From Actinomycetota bacterium (lineage in GTDB: Bacteria > Actinomycetota > Thermoleophilia > Solirubrobacterales > 70-9): a stretch of DNA of 36,160 nt. The position numbers were made by a program, and so were the translations under genes. The notes below the pieces were generated by a model. The model was not told the DNA's origin. It saw only the letters and a list, made by a program, of their open reading frames with translations, and made no database searches. Location: NCBI GenBank assembly GCA_005885405.1, contig VAYN01000014.1, positions 74,998 through 111,157 of the forward strand, read 5' to 3'. Shown piece after piece: positions 1 to 7,827 of this stretch (positions within the stretch are counted from its first letter, which is position 1; the number at the start of each line of letters is the position of its first letter).

Positions 1-138
1 GCCCGCCTCGCTGACGGGACCAGCATCGCCCGCGACCCGGTAATCCCCGGCGGGCGGCTCGATATTCGCGAACGCTCTGCCCTTGTGGGGATGCACCTGC
101 TGCGAATGCTCCTAGGTGAGAAAGAAGGCACGAAGTAG
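1..138 (+). CDS. cinA: CinA-family protein, C-terminal end (partial)
   Basis: Frame 1 is open from the window edge to a TAG at 136-138 and encodes the last 45 residues of a protein. The segment reads VIPGGRLDIRERSALVGMHL, which matches the usual C-terminal end of CinA (competence/damage-inducible protein A, nicotinamide-nucleotide amidase domain): a proline/glycine turn, a conserved D-x-R-x-R stretch, then a final helix rich in A, L, H and R. The order cinA-thpR-recA is common in actinobacteria and supports the call. The start lies outside the window. No catalytic residues are visible, so the identification rests on the tail motif and on synteny. Confidence 0.7.
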   Translation, partial: ARLADGTSIARDPVIPGGRLDIRERSALVGMHLLRMLLGEKEGTK

Positions 139-185
139 CGCGCGAAGTTTTTACTTGAGGCGTTGTTTCGTCAATCACCGCCCCG

Positions 186-191
186 TAGCGT
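186..191 (+). promoter_or_regulatory. Candidate -10 hexamer of thpR (leaderless)
   Basis: TAGCGT fits the TANNNT pattern and ends 7 nt before the GTG at 199. No Shine-Dalgarno sequence precedes that GTG, so thpR is probably translated from a leaderless transcript. No clear -35 is seen. Confidence 0.45.
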
Positions 192-198
192 GGCGGCC

Positions 199-789
199 GT
201 GGCTGAGGAGAGATCGAATAACCCGCGAGCGCGCCTGTTCGTCGCGCTCGACCTGCCCGAGGAGCTCCGCGAGGGGATCGTCGTCTGGGGGCGGGAGGAG
301 CTGGGCGATCCGGCCCTGCGGCCGGTGGCGCCAGAGTCACTCCACGTCACCCTGGCCTTCCTCGGCCACCGCCCCGAGGAGGAGATCGAGGAGATCGCCG
401 CCGTCGTGCGTGACGCCGTCGGCCCGGCACCCTGGGTGGAGGTGCTCGATCCCGAGCCGCGGCCACCGCGGGGCAGGGCGCGTGTCTATGCGCTACCGGT
501 GCTCTCTCCGGGGACCGAGGCGCTGCAGGCGGGGGTCGCGCAGGGGCTCGTGGAGGGCGGCTTCTTCGAGCCGGAGAAGCGGCCGTACTGGCCGCACATA
601 ACCGTTGCAAGGGTGCGTCCCGAGGGGCGGGGATCGAGGCGACCGGCGGTCGTCTCCGAACCGCCGGGGAAGCTGCCCGAGGGGCTCTCGGAGGCACGAA
701 TTTGCCGCCGGATGACCCTCTACCGTTCTGAACTCAAGCCGACCGGTGCGCGCTACGTGCCGTTGGCACAAGTCCAGCTGCCCGGCTGA
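199..789 (+). CDS. thpR: RNA 2',3'-cyclic phosphodiesterase (ThpR/LigT family)
   Basis: This 196-residue protein belongs to the 2H phosphoesterase family, whose bacterial members hydrolyse 2',3'-cyclic phosphates on RNA ends. Both signature HxTx motifs are present: HVTL (about residues 49-52) and HITV (133-136). The core opens with RLFVALDLPEEL, typical of ThpR. The frame is open further upstream to an ATG at 163, but the GTG at 199 is preferred because it gives the usual family length and has a -10-like hexamer at the leaderless distance. recA follows about 20 nt downstream, in the common order cinA-thpR-recA. The true cellular substrate of ThpR is not settled for bacteria. Confidence 0.88.
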   Translation: MAEERSNNPRARLFVALDLPEELREGIVVWGREELGDPALRPVAPESLHVTLAFLGHRPEEEIEEIAAVVRDAVGPAPWVEVLDPEPRPPRGRARVYALPVLSPGTEALQAGVAQGLVEGGFFEPEKRPYWPHITVARVRPEGRGSRRPAVVSEPPGKLPEGLSEARICRRMTLYRSELKPTGARYVPLAQVQLPG

Positions 790-810
790 GGCAGCAGTTA
801 GGTGATCGAG

Positions 811-1905
811 ATGGCAGATAGGAAGACGACCTTGAACGATGTCTCCGCAAAGGAGGCGAAAGCGAAGGACGCCGCGCTGGAGAACACCGTCAGCGGCATC
901 AGGAAAGAGTTTGGCGAGGGCGCGCTGATGCGCCTGGGTGACAAAGGCACGGTCAAGGTCGAGTCGATTCCGACCGGCTCTCTCGCGCTCGATCTCGCCC
1001 TCGGCATCGGCGGCGTGCCGCGCGGCCGGATCGTCGAGATCTTCGGCCCGGAGTCCTCGGGTAAGACGACGCTGGTCAACCACATCATCGCCCAGGCCCA
1101 GGCCATGGGCGGCGTCTGTGCCTTCATCGACACCGAGCACGCGATCGACCCCGTTTATTCGAGGGCGATCGGCGTCGACACCGACGAGCTGCTCGTCTCC
1201 CAGCCCGATTACGGGGAGCAGGCGCTGCAGATCGCCGACCGGCTGATCGCCTCGGCGGCGGTCGACGTGGTCGCGATTGACTCAGTCGCGGCACTGACCC
1301 CGAAAGCCGAGCTCGACGGGCAGATCGGGGACACCACGGTCGGCCTGCAGGCCCGCTTGATGTCGCAGGCGATGCGGAAACTGGCCGGAAACCTCAACCG
1401 GACCAACACCGTCTGCCTCTTCACCAACCAGATCCGCGAAAAGGTCGGTGTCCAGTTCGGCTCGCCGGAGACCCAGCCGGGCGGCCGCGCGCTCAAGTTC
1501 TACGCCTCGCAGCGGCTCGACATCCGCCGGATCGAGACCCTGAAGGAAGGCACCGAGGCGGTCGGCAACCGCGTCCGCGTCAAAGTCGTCAAGAACAAGG
1601 TCGCCTCGCCGTTCCGCCAGGCCGAATTCGACATCGAGTACGGCGTCGGCATCTCGCGCGAGGGTGGCCTGCTCGACTTCGGGATGGAGCAGGACCTGGT
1701 CCAGAAATCCGGCTCGTTCTTCTCCTACGGGGAGACGCGACTCGGCCAGGGACGCAACAACGCCAAACAGTTCTTGGTCGATAACCCGGAGCTGGCCCTC
1801 GAGATCGAAACGAAGGTACGGGCGGCCCTCGGGATCGACGGCGAGGTAGCGCCGGCAGCCGAAGAAGAGGTCGCCCCCACGGCGGCGGAGGCGAAGGCGG
1901 CCTAG
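811..1905 (+). CDS. recA: Recombinase RecA
   Basis: This is a full-length RecA of 364 residues: the ATP-dependent strand-exchange protein of homologous recombination and co-protease for LexA. Walker [10 protein letters not shown] lies at residues 79-87, followed by [10 protein letters not shown], the DNA-binding loop region [15 protein letters not shown] and [11 protein letters not shown], and the C-terminal region with [15 protein letters not shown]. It ends in an acidic, alanine-rich tail, as RecA usually does. The ATG at 811 is chosen over the in-frame GTG at 802 because AGGTGATC (800-807) matches the 16S-tail complement at good spacing. No LexA box is visible in the short gap after thpR, so any SOS control would act further upstream or through cotranscription. 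No intein is present. Confidence 0.98.
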   Translation: MADRKTTLNDVSAKEAKAKDAALENTVSGIRKEFGEGALMRLGDKGTVKVESIPTGSLALDLALGIGGVPRGRIVEIFGPESSGKTTLVNHIIAQAQAMGGVCAFIDTEHAIDPVYSRAIGVDTDELLVSQPDYGEQALQIADRLIASAAVDVVAIDSVAALTPKAELDGQIGDTTVGLQARLMSQAMRKLAGNLNRTNTVCLFTNQIREKVGVQFGSPETQPGGRALKFYASQRLDIRRIETLKEGTEAVGNRVRVKVVKNKVASPFRQAEFDIEYGVGISREGGLLDFGMEQDLVQKSGSFFSYGETRLGQGRNNAKQFLVDNPELALEIETKVRAALGIDGEVAPAAEEEVAPTAAEAKAA

Positions 1906-1943
1906 CCGCTTTCGCCTCACGGCGAGCTGAGCGCCGACCTCTA

Positions 1944-1949
1944 TAGGAT
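1944..1949 (+). promoter_or_regulatory. Candidate -10 hexamer of the cupredoxin gene
   Basis: TAGGAT (overlapping TATAGG at 1942) ends 11 nt before the ATG at 1961. That leaves at most a few leader nucleotides, and no Shine-Dalgarno sequence is seen. Confidence 0.35.
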
Positions 1950-1960
1950 CGCGCCTGCAT

Positions 1961-2692
1961 ATGAGCAACGAGACCCTCTTCTACGTCTGCGGCGGCGTCC
2001 TCGCCGTTTCCGCCCTGGTCCTCACCTTTGCCGGCCTGAAAGTCAAGGGCTTTCCCGGCAAAGCCTTCCCGCTGGTAATCGTCTGGTTTGCCGTCTTCGT
2101 CGTCGGCGCCACCACCTTCGCCGTCCGCTACGGAGCCGAAGAGCAGGAGGAGCGGGCGCCCGAGTACGCAAAAGCCAACGAAGAGATCGAAATGGACGAG
2201 GGAACCGGCGGCTTCTCGAACGAAGGCGGCGCCCTCGGCGGCGAAACCGAGGAGGGCGAAGAAGAAGCCGAAGAAGCCGCGGAAGGCTCTGGCGAGGAAG
2301 AACCCGTCGGACCGACCACGGGCTCGGAAGAAAAAGAGGGAGGAGCCGCGGGCAAGGGCGGCGTGACCAAGGGCGAAGAAGGATCGAATGGTGGCGCAGC
2401 CGCCGGTGCTTCGACCACCCTGGATCTGGCCGCTGATCCCAGCGCGCTCGCCTTCGACAAGACCGAGCTGAGCGCGAAACCGGGCAAAGTGACGATCGAC
2501 TTCAACAACCCCTCGCCGATCCCGCACAATGTTGTGATCCTCGAGGACGGCAAAGAACTGGCCGGCTTTGAACCGATCGCCGAAAGCGAAGAAAAGCTCG
2601 AAGTCGACCTCGAAGCCGGCAGCTACGAATTCATCTGCAGCGTCCCGGGCCATGCCCAAGCAGGCATGCAAGGCACGCTCACCGTCGAGTAG
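1961..2692 (+). CDS. Membrane-anchored cupredoxin (plastocyanin-like) protein
   Basis: This 243-residue protein has three parts. Two hydrophobic segments lie at about residues 7-27 and 37-57. A very acidic, Gly/Ala-rich low-complexity linker covers about 58-150. A C-terminal cupredoxin fold covers about 155-243. A complete type-1 copper ligand set is visible: His189 (PIPHNVVI), then Cys226, His231 and Met236 in the C-x4-H-x4-M arrangement of FICSVPGHAQAGM. Plastocyanin-like domains carry single electrons, so this is probably a tethered electron carrier facing the outside of the membrane. Its redox partner is not identifiable here, since the neighbours recA and miaB are unrelated. The exact family is not recognised. 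Confidence 0.85.
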   Translation: MSNETLFYVCGGVLAVSALVLTFAGLKVKGFPGKAFPLVIVWFAVFVVGATTFAVRYGAEEQEERAPEYAKANEEIEMDEGTGGFSNEGGALGGETEEGEEEAEEAAEGSGEEEPVGPTTGSEEKEGGAAGKGGVTKGEEGSNGGAAAGASTTLDLAADPSALAFDKTELSAKPGKVTIDFNNPSPIPHNVVILEDGKELAGFEPIAESEEKLEVDLEAGSYEFICSVPGHAQAGMQGTLTVE

Positions 2693-2713
2693 ACCGGGAG
2701 GTCGGCGCGGCGG

Positions 2714-2719
2714 TACCCT
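2714..2719 (+). promoter_or_regulatory. Candidate -10 hexamer of miaB (leaderless)
   Basis: TACCCT fits TANNNT and ends 8 nt before the miaB ATG. No Shine-Dalgarno sequence stands at a useful distance. Confidence 0.45.
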
Positions 2720-2727
2720 GCGCGCTT

Positions 2728-4053
2728 ATGGCGCAGAAGTTCCACGTCACCACCTTCGGGTGCCAGATGAACGTGCACGACTCCGAGCGGATGCGGGGGA
2801 TGCTGGCTTCGCTCGGATACGAGGAGGCGGCGGAGCGGGGGGAGGCGGACCTGATCCTCTTCAACACCTGCTCGATCCGCGAGTCGGCCGACAGCCGCTT
2901 TATCGCCCACTTGGGCGAGGCGAAGCGGCTCAAGTCCGAAGACCCCGAGCGGGTCGTCGGCGTCGGCGGCTGCTGGGCCCAGTCGGTCAAGGAGGAGGTC
3001 TTCGAGCGCTTCCCCTTCGTCGACGTCGCCTTCGGCCCGGGGCAGATTCACAAGCTGGCCGAGTTCCTCAACAGCGACTCGCTCAGTGCCCAGGGCTATT
3101 TCGAGTTCGAGGAGTTCTCCGGCCACCTGCCGACCCGGCGCGAGCGCGAGTTCCAGGGCTGGCTGCAGATCTCTCAGGGCTGCAACTGCGTCTGCTCCTA
3201 CTGCATCGTCCCCTCAACCCGGGGGCGCGAGGTGAGCCGCGACCCCGAGGAGCTGCTGCTCGAGGCGCAGAACCTGGCTGCCGATGGGGTGCGCGAGGTG
3301 ACGCTGTTGGGCCAGAACGTCAACAGCTACGGTCGCGACCTGCCGCTGGAGAAGCGGATCAGCTTCTCCGAGCTGCTGCGGCGGGTCGACGCGATCGAGG
3401 GCATCGATCGGATTCGCTACACGAGCCCGCACCCGAAGGACATGAAAGAGGATGTGATCCGCGCCCACGCCGAGCTGCCCGCCCTCTGCGAGCAGATCCA
3501 CCTGCCGCTGCAATCGGGCTCAAGCGCCGTTCTCAAGCGGATGCGACGCACCTATAACCGCAGCCGCTACATGGACCGGGTGGCGCTGATCCGTGAGCAC
3601 GTGCCCGACTGCGCGATCACCACCGACATCATCGTCGGTTTCCCGGGGGAGAGTGAGCGCGATTTCGAGGAAACGCTGGAAGTGGCCGAGGAGGTCGGCT
3701 ACGACGGCGCCTTCACCTTCATCTTCTCGCCCCGCCGCGAAACCGAGGCGGCGACGATGGAGGGGCAGCTGCCGCACCCGCTCAAGGTCGAGCGATTGGA
3801 ACGGTTGGTCGAGGTCGTCCAGCGACGGGCGTCCGAGCGCGCCCAGCGCTTCATCGGCCGGACGATGGAGGTTCTGGTCGAAGGGACCAGCCGCACCGAC
3901 GAGACGAAGCTGCGGGGTCGCACCCGCCATGGCAAGGCGGTCAACTTCGACGGCGTCGCCAGCGCCGGCGACCTAGTCGATGTCGAGATCGAAAGCGCGA
4001 CCTCGCAGACGCTGAGCGGCGTCCTCGCTCGCCCCCTGACGCCGCTGCTTTGA
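2728..4053 (+). CDS. miaB: tRNA-2-methylthio-N6-dimethylallyladenosine synthase MiaB
   Basis: This radical-SAM methylthiotransferase converts i6A37 in tRNA to ms2i6A37. The N-terminal UPF0004 domain has the three cluster cysteines Cys12 (TFGCQMN), Cys48 (NTCSIRE) and Cys82 (GGCWAQ). The radical-SAM motif CxxxCxxC is Cys152, Cys156 and Cys159 within GCNCVCSYC. A C-terminal TRAM domain (about 375-438) follows. At 441 residues the length is normal. The gene overlaps miaA by 4 nt (TTGA). MiaA makes the i6A substrate of MiaB, so the two-gene coupling is functionally coherent. Cys154 inside the radical-SAM motif is an extra cysteine and does not disrupt the spacing. Confidence 0.97.
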   Translation: MAQKFHVTTFGCQMNVHDSERMRGMLASLGYEEAAERGEADLILFNTCSIRESADSRFIAHLGEAKRLKSEDPERVVGVGGCWAQSVKEEVFERFPFVDVAFGPGQIHKLAEFLNSDSLSAQGYFEFEEFSGHLPTRREREFQGWLQISQGCNCVCSYCIVPSTRGREVSRDPEELLLEAQNLAADGVREVTLLGQNVNSYGRDLPLEKRISFSELLRRVDAIEGIDRIRYTSPHPKDMKEDVIRAHAELPALCEQIHLPLQSGSSAVLKRMRRTYNRSRYMDRVALIREHVPDCAITTDIIVGFPGESERDFEETLEVAEEVGYDGAFTFIFSPRRETEAATMEGQLPHPLKVERLERLVEVVQRRASERAQRFIGRTMEVLVEGTSRTDETKLRGRTRHGKAVNFDGVASAGDLVDVEIESATSQTLSGVLARPLTPLL

Positions 4054-4781
4054 GCGTCATCGGCATCTTCGGCCCCACCGGGGTCGGGAAGACTGGCGTG
4101 GCGGTCGCCTTGGCCGAGCTGCTGCGCGAGCGCGGGGAGGGCCCGGTCGCGATCAACTGCGACGCCCTCCAGGTCTACGAGGGGCTGGAGATCCTGACCG
4201 GAACCGCCACGGCAGAGGAGCAGGCGCGACTGGAGCACCGGCTGCTGGGGGTCGTCCCGGTCACCGCCGACTTCTCGATCGGCGACTACATGCCACTCGC
4301 CCACCGGGAAATCGACGCGGCGCTGGAGGCCGACAGGCGCCCGATCGTGGTCGGGGGGACGGGCCTCTACCTCCGCGCCGCGGTGGCCGACCTCTCCTTA
4401 GAGAAAGTGCCTCCCGAAGCCGAAGAGTCAGAGCTGTGGTCGCCCGAGACCAGGCACCCGACGACGATCTTCGGCCTCGACATGGACCGCGCCCAGCTTT
4501 ACGAGCGGATCAACGCCCGCACCGAGGCGATTATCGCCGCCGGCGCCGCCGAGGAGGCCCGCCGCGCCGAAGCCCTCGGTCCCGGCCGCACCGCCCGCAA
4601 AGCCCTCGGCTTCGATGAGCTCCTCTCGGGCGACATCGAGGCGATGAAGAAGCGCTCCCGCAACTACGCCCGCCGCCAGCTCACCTGGATGCGGAAAATC
4701 CCCAACCTCGAGTTCCTCGACCGGACCGGCCTCGGCGACGAGGAGGTCGCGGCGGCGATTCTGAATAGGCTGGCGCCGTGA
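4050..4781 (+). CDS. miaA: tRNA dimethylallyltransferase MiaA, lacking the insertion domain
   Basis: MiaA transfers dimethylallyl from DMAPP to A37 of tRNAs that read UNN codons. The P-loop GPTGVGKT (8-15), the NCDALQVYEGLEILTGTAT segment, GGTGLYLRA (102-110), the C-terminal TARKALGFDELLSG (181-194) and ARRQLTWMRK (207-216) are all present. At 243 residues it is much shorter than the usual 290-315. The sequence jumps from LYLRAAVADLSL (about 117) through a 20-residue linker to RHPTTIFGLDMDR (135-147). The DP-x-A...NDRRR-x-RALE segment, which forms most of the helical insertion domain in known MiaA, is missing. The gap is in frame. The start is TTG, overlapping the miaB stop, and the end overlaps dapF. 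Function is likely but needs testing. Confidence 0.92.
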   Translation: MSVIGIFGPTGVGKTGVAVALAELLRERGEGPVAINCDALQVYEGLEILTGTATAEEQARLEHRLLGVVPVTADFSIGDYMPLAHREIDAALEADRRPIVVGGTGLYLRAAVADLSLEKVPPEAEESELWSPETRHPTTIFGLDMDRAQLYERINARTEAIIAAGAAEEARRAEALGPGRTARKALGFDELLSGDIEAMKKRSRNYARRQLTWMRKIPNLEFLDRTGLGDEEVAAAILNRLAP

Positions 4782-5629
4782 AATTCGAGAAGTGGCAAGC
4801 CCTCGGCAACGACTACCTGATCTTGGAGCAGGAGCGGCTGCCGTGGGATCTGACGGCGACCCGGGTCGAGTGGCTCTGCGACCAGCACTTCGGCGTCGGC
4901 TCCGACGGGGTTCTGCTGCTTTCGCGCAGCGAGGACCCCGAGTTCGTCGCCGAGCTGCGGATCTTCAACCCCGATGGTTCCGAAGCTGAGCTCTCCGGCA
5001 ACGGCGCCCGCGAGGCGATCCTCTACCTGCGGCGGAACGGCTGGACCGACGCCGAGGAGTTCGCGATCAAAACGGTCGCCGGGCCGATCCGGCCGACGAT
5101 CACCGGCGAGCTGACCTGTTCGGTGGACATGGGACAGGCCTCAACCACCTCCAAGGACTTCCCCTCGGGGCCGGAGGACGGTCGCGGCACGCTCGAATCG
5201 GCCGGTCGGCAGTGGGAGTTCCAGCATGTCTCGATCGGCAACCCGCAGTGCGCGATCGTCGTCGCCGACGAGGAGCTCGACGACCTCGACCTCGGCGAGA
5301 TCGGGCCGGGGATCGAAGGCAACGAGCTCTTCCCCAACCGCACCAACGTCAGCTTCCTCGCGGTCGACGGCGACCGGGTGCGGGCGCGGATCTTCGAGCG
5401 CGGGGTGGGGGAGACGCTCTCCTCCGGCACCGGCGCCAGCGGTGCCGCCGTCACCGCCTTCCTCCGCGGCGCTCCGAGCCCGCTCGTGGTCGAGCTCGAA
5501 GGGGGCGAGCTGCAGGTCGAGATCGCCGAGGATCTCTCGGTTCGGCTCGACGGCTGGGCCGAGCCCGTCTTCGCCGGCGAGCTCTCGCCGGAGCTGGTCG
5601 AGGCGCTCGCCGCGCTGGACGGCAACTAA
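4778..5629 (+). CDS. dapF: Diaminopimelate epimerase family protein (DapF-like), catalytic Cys replaced by Ser
   Basis: DapF interconverts LL- and meso-diaminopimelate using two cysteines as acid/base catalysts. The fold signatures are clear: QALGNDYLI at the start, FNPDGSEAELSGNGARE (63-79), SIGNPQCAIV (152-161), LFPNRTNVSF, and RGVGETLSSGTGASGAA (208-224). Both catalytic positions, normally Cys in CGNGxR and CGTGA, are Ser here (Ser73 and Ser216). The codons are unambiguous (tcc in both places). The GTG start overlaps the miaA stop by 4 nt, and a DapL-type aminotransferase follows, so the pathway context favours a DAP role. The residues, however, suggest altered or lost epimerase activity, or a lineage-specific variant. 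Length (283) is normal. Confidence 0.88.
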   Translation: MKFEKWQALGNDYLILEQERLPWDLTATRVEWLCDQHFGVGSDGVLLLSRSEDPEFVAELRIFNPDGSEAELSGNGAREAILYLRRNGWTDAEEFAIKTVAGPIRPTITGELTCSVDMGQASTTSKDFPSGPEDGRGTLESAGRQWEFQHVSIGNPQCAIVVADEELDDLDLGEIGPGIEGNELFPNRTNVSFLAVDGDRVRARIFERGVGETLSSGTGASGAAVTAFLRGAPSPLVVELEGGELQVEIAEDLSVRLDGWAEPVFAGELSPELVEALAALDGN

Positions 5630-5631
5630 CG

Positions 5632-5647
5632 CGTCGCTAACGCGACG
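5632..5647 (+). terminator. Small GC hairpin after dapF
   Basis: CGTCGC (5632-5637) and GCGACG (5642-5647) form a perfect 6-bp stem with a 4-nt loop, 2 nt after the dapF stop. No U-tract follows, so it could be a weak terminator, a processing site or chance. Confidence 0.25.
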
Positions 5648-5663
5648 GATCAGCTCGATCGCA

Positions 5664-5669
5664 TAGATT
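5664..5669 (+). promoter_or_regulatory. Candidate -10 hexamer of the dapL-like gene (leaderless)
   Basis: TAGATT fits TANNNT and ends 9 nt before the ATG at 5679. No Shine-Dalgarno sequence precedes the start. Confidence 0.45.
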
Positions 5670-5678
5670 CCCGCGCCC

Positions 5679-6848
5679 ATGGGCATCGCCGACCCCTCCA
5701 AGCGCCTCGAGGCCATCCCGCCGTACAAGTTCCAGGAACTCGAGCAGCAGATCGCCGACAAGCGCGCCGCCGGCATCGACGTGATCAGCCTCGGTATCGG
5801 GGATCCGGACCAGCCGACCTACCCGCACGTCGTCGCGGCGATGCAAGAGGCGGTCACCAACCCGGCCTACCACCAGTACCCGAGCAACCGCGGCCGCGAC
5901 GAGTTCCGGGCGGCCTTCGCCGAGTTCTACGGCCGTCGTTTCGGGGTCGAGATCGACCCCAACGGCGAGGTGATCCCGGCGATCGGCGCCAAGGAGTGCA
6001 TCTACAACCTCTGCTTCGCCTTCCTCGACCCCGGTGACGTCGCCCTGGCCTCCGATCCCGGTTACCCCGTCTACACCGGCGGCCCGATCCTCGCCGGCGC
6101 CGAGGCCGAGCTGCTGCCGCTGGTCCCGGAGCTGGGCTTCGCCCCCGACCTCAGCGCCGTCCCGGCCGATGTCGCTTCCCGCGCCCGCCTGATGTTCATC
6201 AACTACCCGAACAACCCGACCGGCGCGATCGTCCCCGAGGGCTTCTTCGAGCAGGTCGTCGCCTTCGCCAAGGAGCACGAGATCCTCGTTGTCCACGACA
6301 ACGCCTACTCGGAGACGACCTACGACGGCTACGTCGCCCCAAGCTTCCTCGCCACGCCGGGCGCCAAGGAGGTCGGGGTCGAGGTCTTCTCGCTCTCCAA
6401 GGGCTACAACATGACCGGCTGGCGCTGCGCCGCGATCCTCGGCAACGCCGAGGCGATCCAGACCTACTGGCGGCTGAAGACGAACGTCGACTCCGGCCTC
6501 TTCGAGGCGATTCAGATGGCCGGCGTCTCGGCCCTGGAGGGGCCCACCGATCCCCTTGAGCAGATGAACGCGACCTACGCCCGCCGCCGCGACCTCGTCG
6601 TCTCTGCCCTCGGCGAGATCGGCGTCGACGTCGCCTCCCCGAAGGGGACGATCTACGTCTGGGCGCCCGTCCCCGAGGGCCACACCTCGACTTCCTTCTG
6701 CGAGCTCGTGCTCGAGGAGGCCGCCGTCGTCATCTCACCCGGTTCGATGTACGGGCCGAGCGGCGAGGGTTTCTTCCGCATCGCCCTGACCGCCCCCGAC
6801 GAGCGGATCGAAGAGGCGGTAGAGCGGATGCGCGAGCACCTCTCCTGA
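5679..6848 (+). CDS. dapL: LL-diaminopimelate aminotransferase-type PLP enzyme (DapL2-like)
   Basis: This 389-residue class I/II aminotransferase has the N-terminal pattern RLEAIPPYKFQELEQQI and ISLGIGDPDQPT, typical of the DapL2 branch, which makes LL-DAP directly from tetrahydrodipicolinate and glutamate. The PLP-binding lysine is Lys241 in FSLSKGYNMTGWR. INYPNNPTGA (174-183) binds cofactor and substrate carboxylate, and DNAYSE (207-212) carries the conserved Asp and Tyr. The adjacent dapF homologue, 49 nt upstream on the same strand, supports a lysine/peptidoglycan role. Related aminotransferases act on other amino acids, so the substrate is inferred from motif and context. A separate promoter-like hexamer and a small hairpin suggest partly independent transcription. 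Confidence 0.85.
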   Translation: MGIADPSKRLEAIPPYKFQELEQQIADKRAAGIDVISLGIGDPDQPTYPHVVAAMQEAVTNPAYHQYPSNRGRDEFRAAFAEFYGRRFGVEIDPNGEVIPAIGAKECIYNLCFAFLDPGDVALASDPGYPVYTGGPILAGAEAELLPLVPELGFAPDLSAVPADVASRARLMFINYPNNPTGAIVPEGFFEQVVAFAKEHEILVVHDNAYSETTYDGYVAPSFLATPGAKEVGVEVFSLSKGYNMTGWRCAAILGNAEAIQTYWRLKTNVDSGLFEAIQMAGVSALEGPTDPLEQMNATYARRRDLVVSALGEIGVDVASPKGTIYVWAPVPEGHTSTSFCELVLEEAAVVISPGSMYGPSGEGFFRIALTAPDERIEEAVERMREHLS

Positions 6849-6852
6849 GGCG

Positions 6853-7827
6853 TTAGGGCGCCGGCTGCGCCGCGGCCACTGCCACGGCGCCTCCTTTGCG
6901 GTTCCTCCCATCGGCAAACGTCGTTTCCCAGGCGGCCTCGGCGAGGCGCGCCTGGCCCGAGGTCGAGGGATGGAAGTAGTCGGCGGTGGAGTTGGCATTG
7001 CCGGAGCCGAAGATCGGGATCTGGTTGAAGGGCGGGATGTCGATGCCGCTCGTGTTCTGGACCGTGGCGACGTCGGTCGTCGTGAACCCGGAGTTGAAGA
7101 CCGCATAGTCGTCCCAGCGGCAGCGCTTGAATTCGGCGCAGACTTCGGCCAGCGCTTCGTTGTAGGCGATCACCTGGGCGCGGAAGGCCTCCCGCCGTTC
7201 TTCGTCGGCCTGTTCGGTTGAGAGCGGGTTCGCGAGCAGCCCTTGGCAGACGTTAAAGAGCGACCAGCGGGTGAGCGCGTTCTGGTCGGGCGGTTCGGTG
7301 AAGATCTCGCGCAGCTGGTTGATGTCGGGGATGCTCATCAGCTGGATGTAGACCTTCGGGTTGGCCTCGACCAGCGCTTCCAGAGCCGCCCGCACCTGTT
7401 CGCGGAAAGTCGCGGTGGGAGTGGGGGTCGAGGCGCAGGCGTCGTTGGCGCCGATCTCGATCAGGACGAGGTCGGGGTCCTGGGAGGCCGCGGCTTCAGC
7501 CTGGGCGAGCAGGTGAACGGCACGGGCGCCGGAGACTGCGTCGTTGTAGGCGATCAGCGGGCCGGGGAAGGCGGCGTCGAGCCGTTCGCGGAAGCTGTCG
7601 ACCAGCGGATTGGTCCCGGTGGCCCAGGAGTTCTTCGGGCAGTCGAGGGCCGGGCCGGTCGGACAGCCAGGGCCGTCTGAGTTGTAGGCGCGAGTGATCG
7701 AGTCCCCGAGCGCGGCGATGGTCCGCGGCGGCTTCGTCGCCGCTGCCGGCCCGGCCAGCAGCGCTATGGCGATCGCGGTGGACAGAAACGCGACGAGCGC
7801 GCGTCGAAGCATTGAAGTGCCGGTCAT
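6853..7827 (-). CDS. Secreted SGNH/GDSL-family hydrolase
   Basis: The 324-residue product begins with a basic N-terminus and a hydrophobic stretch ending GPAAA, a likely signal peptide cleaved near residue 30. The GDSL block is AALGDSITRAYN with nucleophile Ser43. The block-III motif appears as IEIGANDACA and the block-V Asp/His as DYFHPSTSGQ. SGNH enzymes are lipases, esterases or carbohydrate deacetylases; the substrate cannot be told from sequence. The ATG at 7827 is chosen because AGGAGGAG lies 5 nt upstream, a strong Shine-Dalgarno. The frame runs open upstream to 8148, but that part lies opposite the collagen-like gene and is non-homologous. The gene converges on the dapL-like gene with a 4-nt gap. 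Confidence 0.9.
   Translation of the reverse strand: MTGTSMLRRALVAFLSTAIAIALLAGPAAATKPPRTIAALGDSITRAYNSDGPGCPTGPALDCPKNSWATGTNPLVDSFRERLDAAFPGPLIAYNDAVSGARAVHLLAQAEAAASQDPDLVLIEIGANDACASTPTPTATFREQVRAALEALVEANPKVYIQLMSIPDINQLREIFTEPPDQNALTRWSLFNVCQGLLANPLSTEQADEERREAFRAQVIAYNEALAEVCAEFKRCRWDDYAVFNSGFTTTDVATVQNTSGIDIPPFNQIPIFGSGNANSTADYFHPSTSGQARLAEAAWETTFADGRNRKGGAVAVAAAQPAP

Noticed and set aside
790-810. Possible LexA/SOS box before recA
   Set aside because: The gap is only about 20 nt and has no GAAC-N4-GTTC or E. coli-type dyad; none is seen before dinB either.
3181-3210. Extra cysteine in the MiaB radical-SAM motif as a sign of altered cluster
   Set aside because: CxxxCxxC spacing is intact, and an additional Cys at a non-ligand position is not informative.
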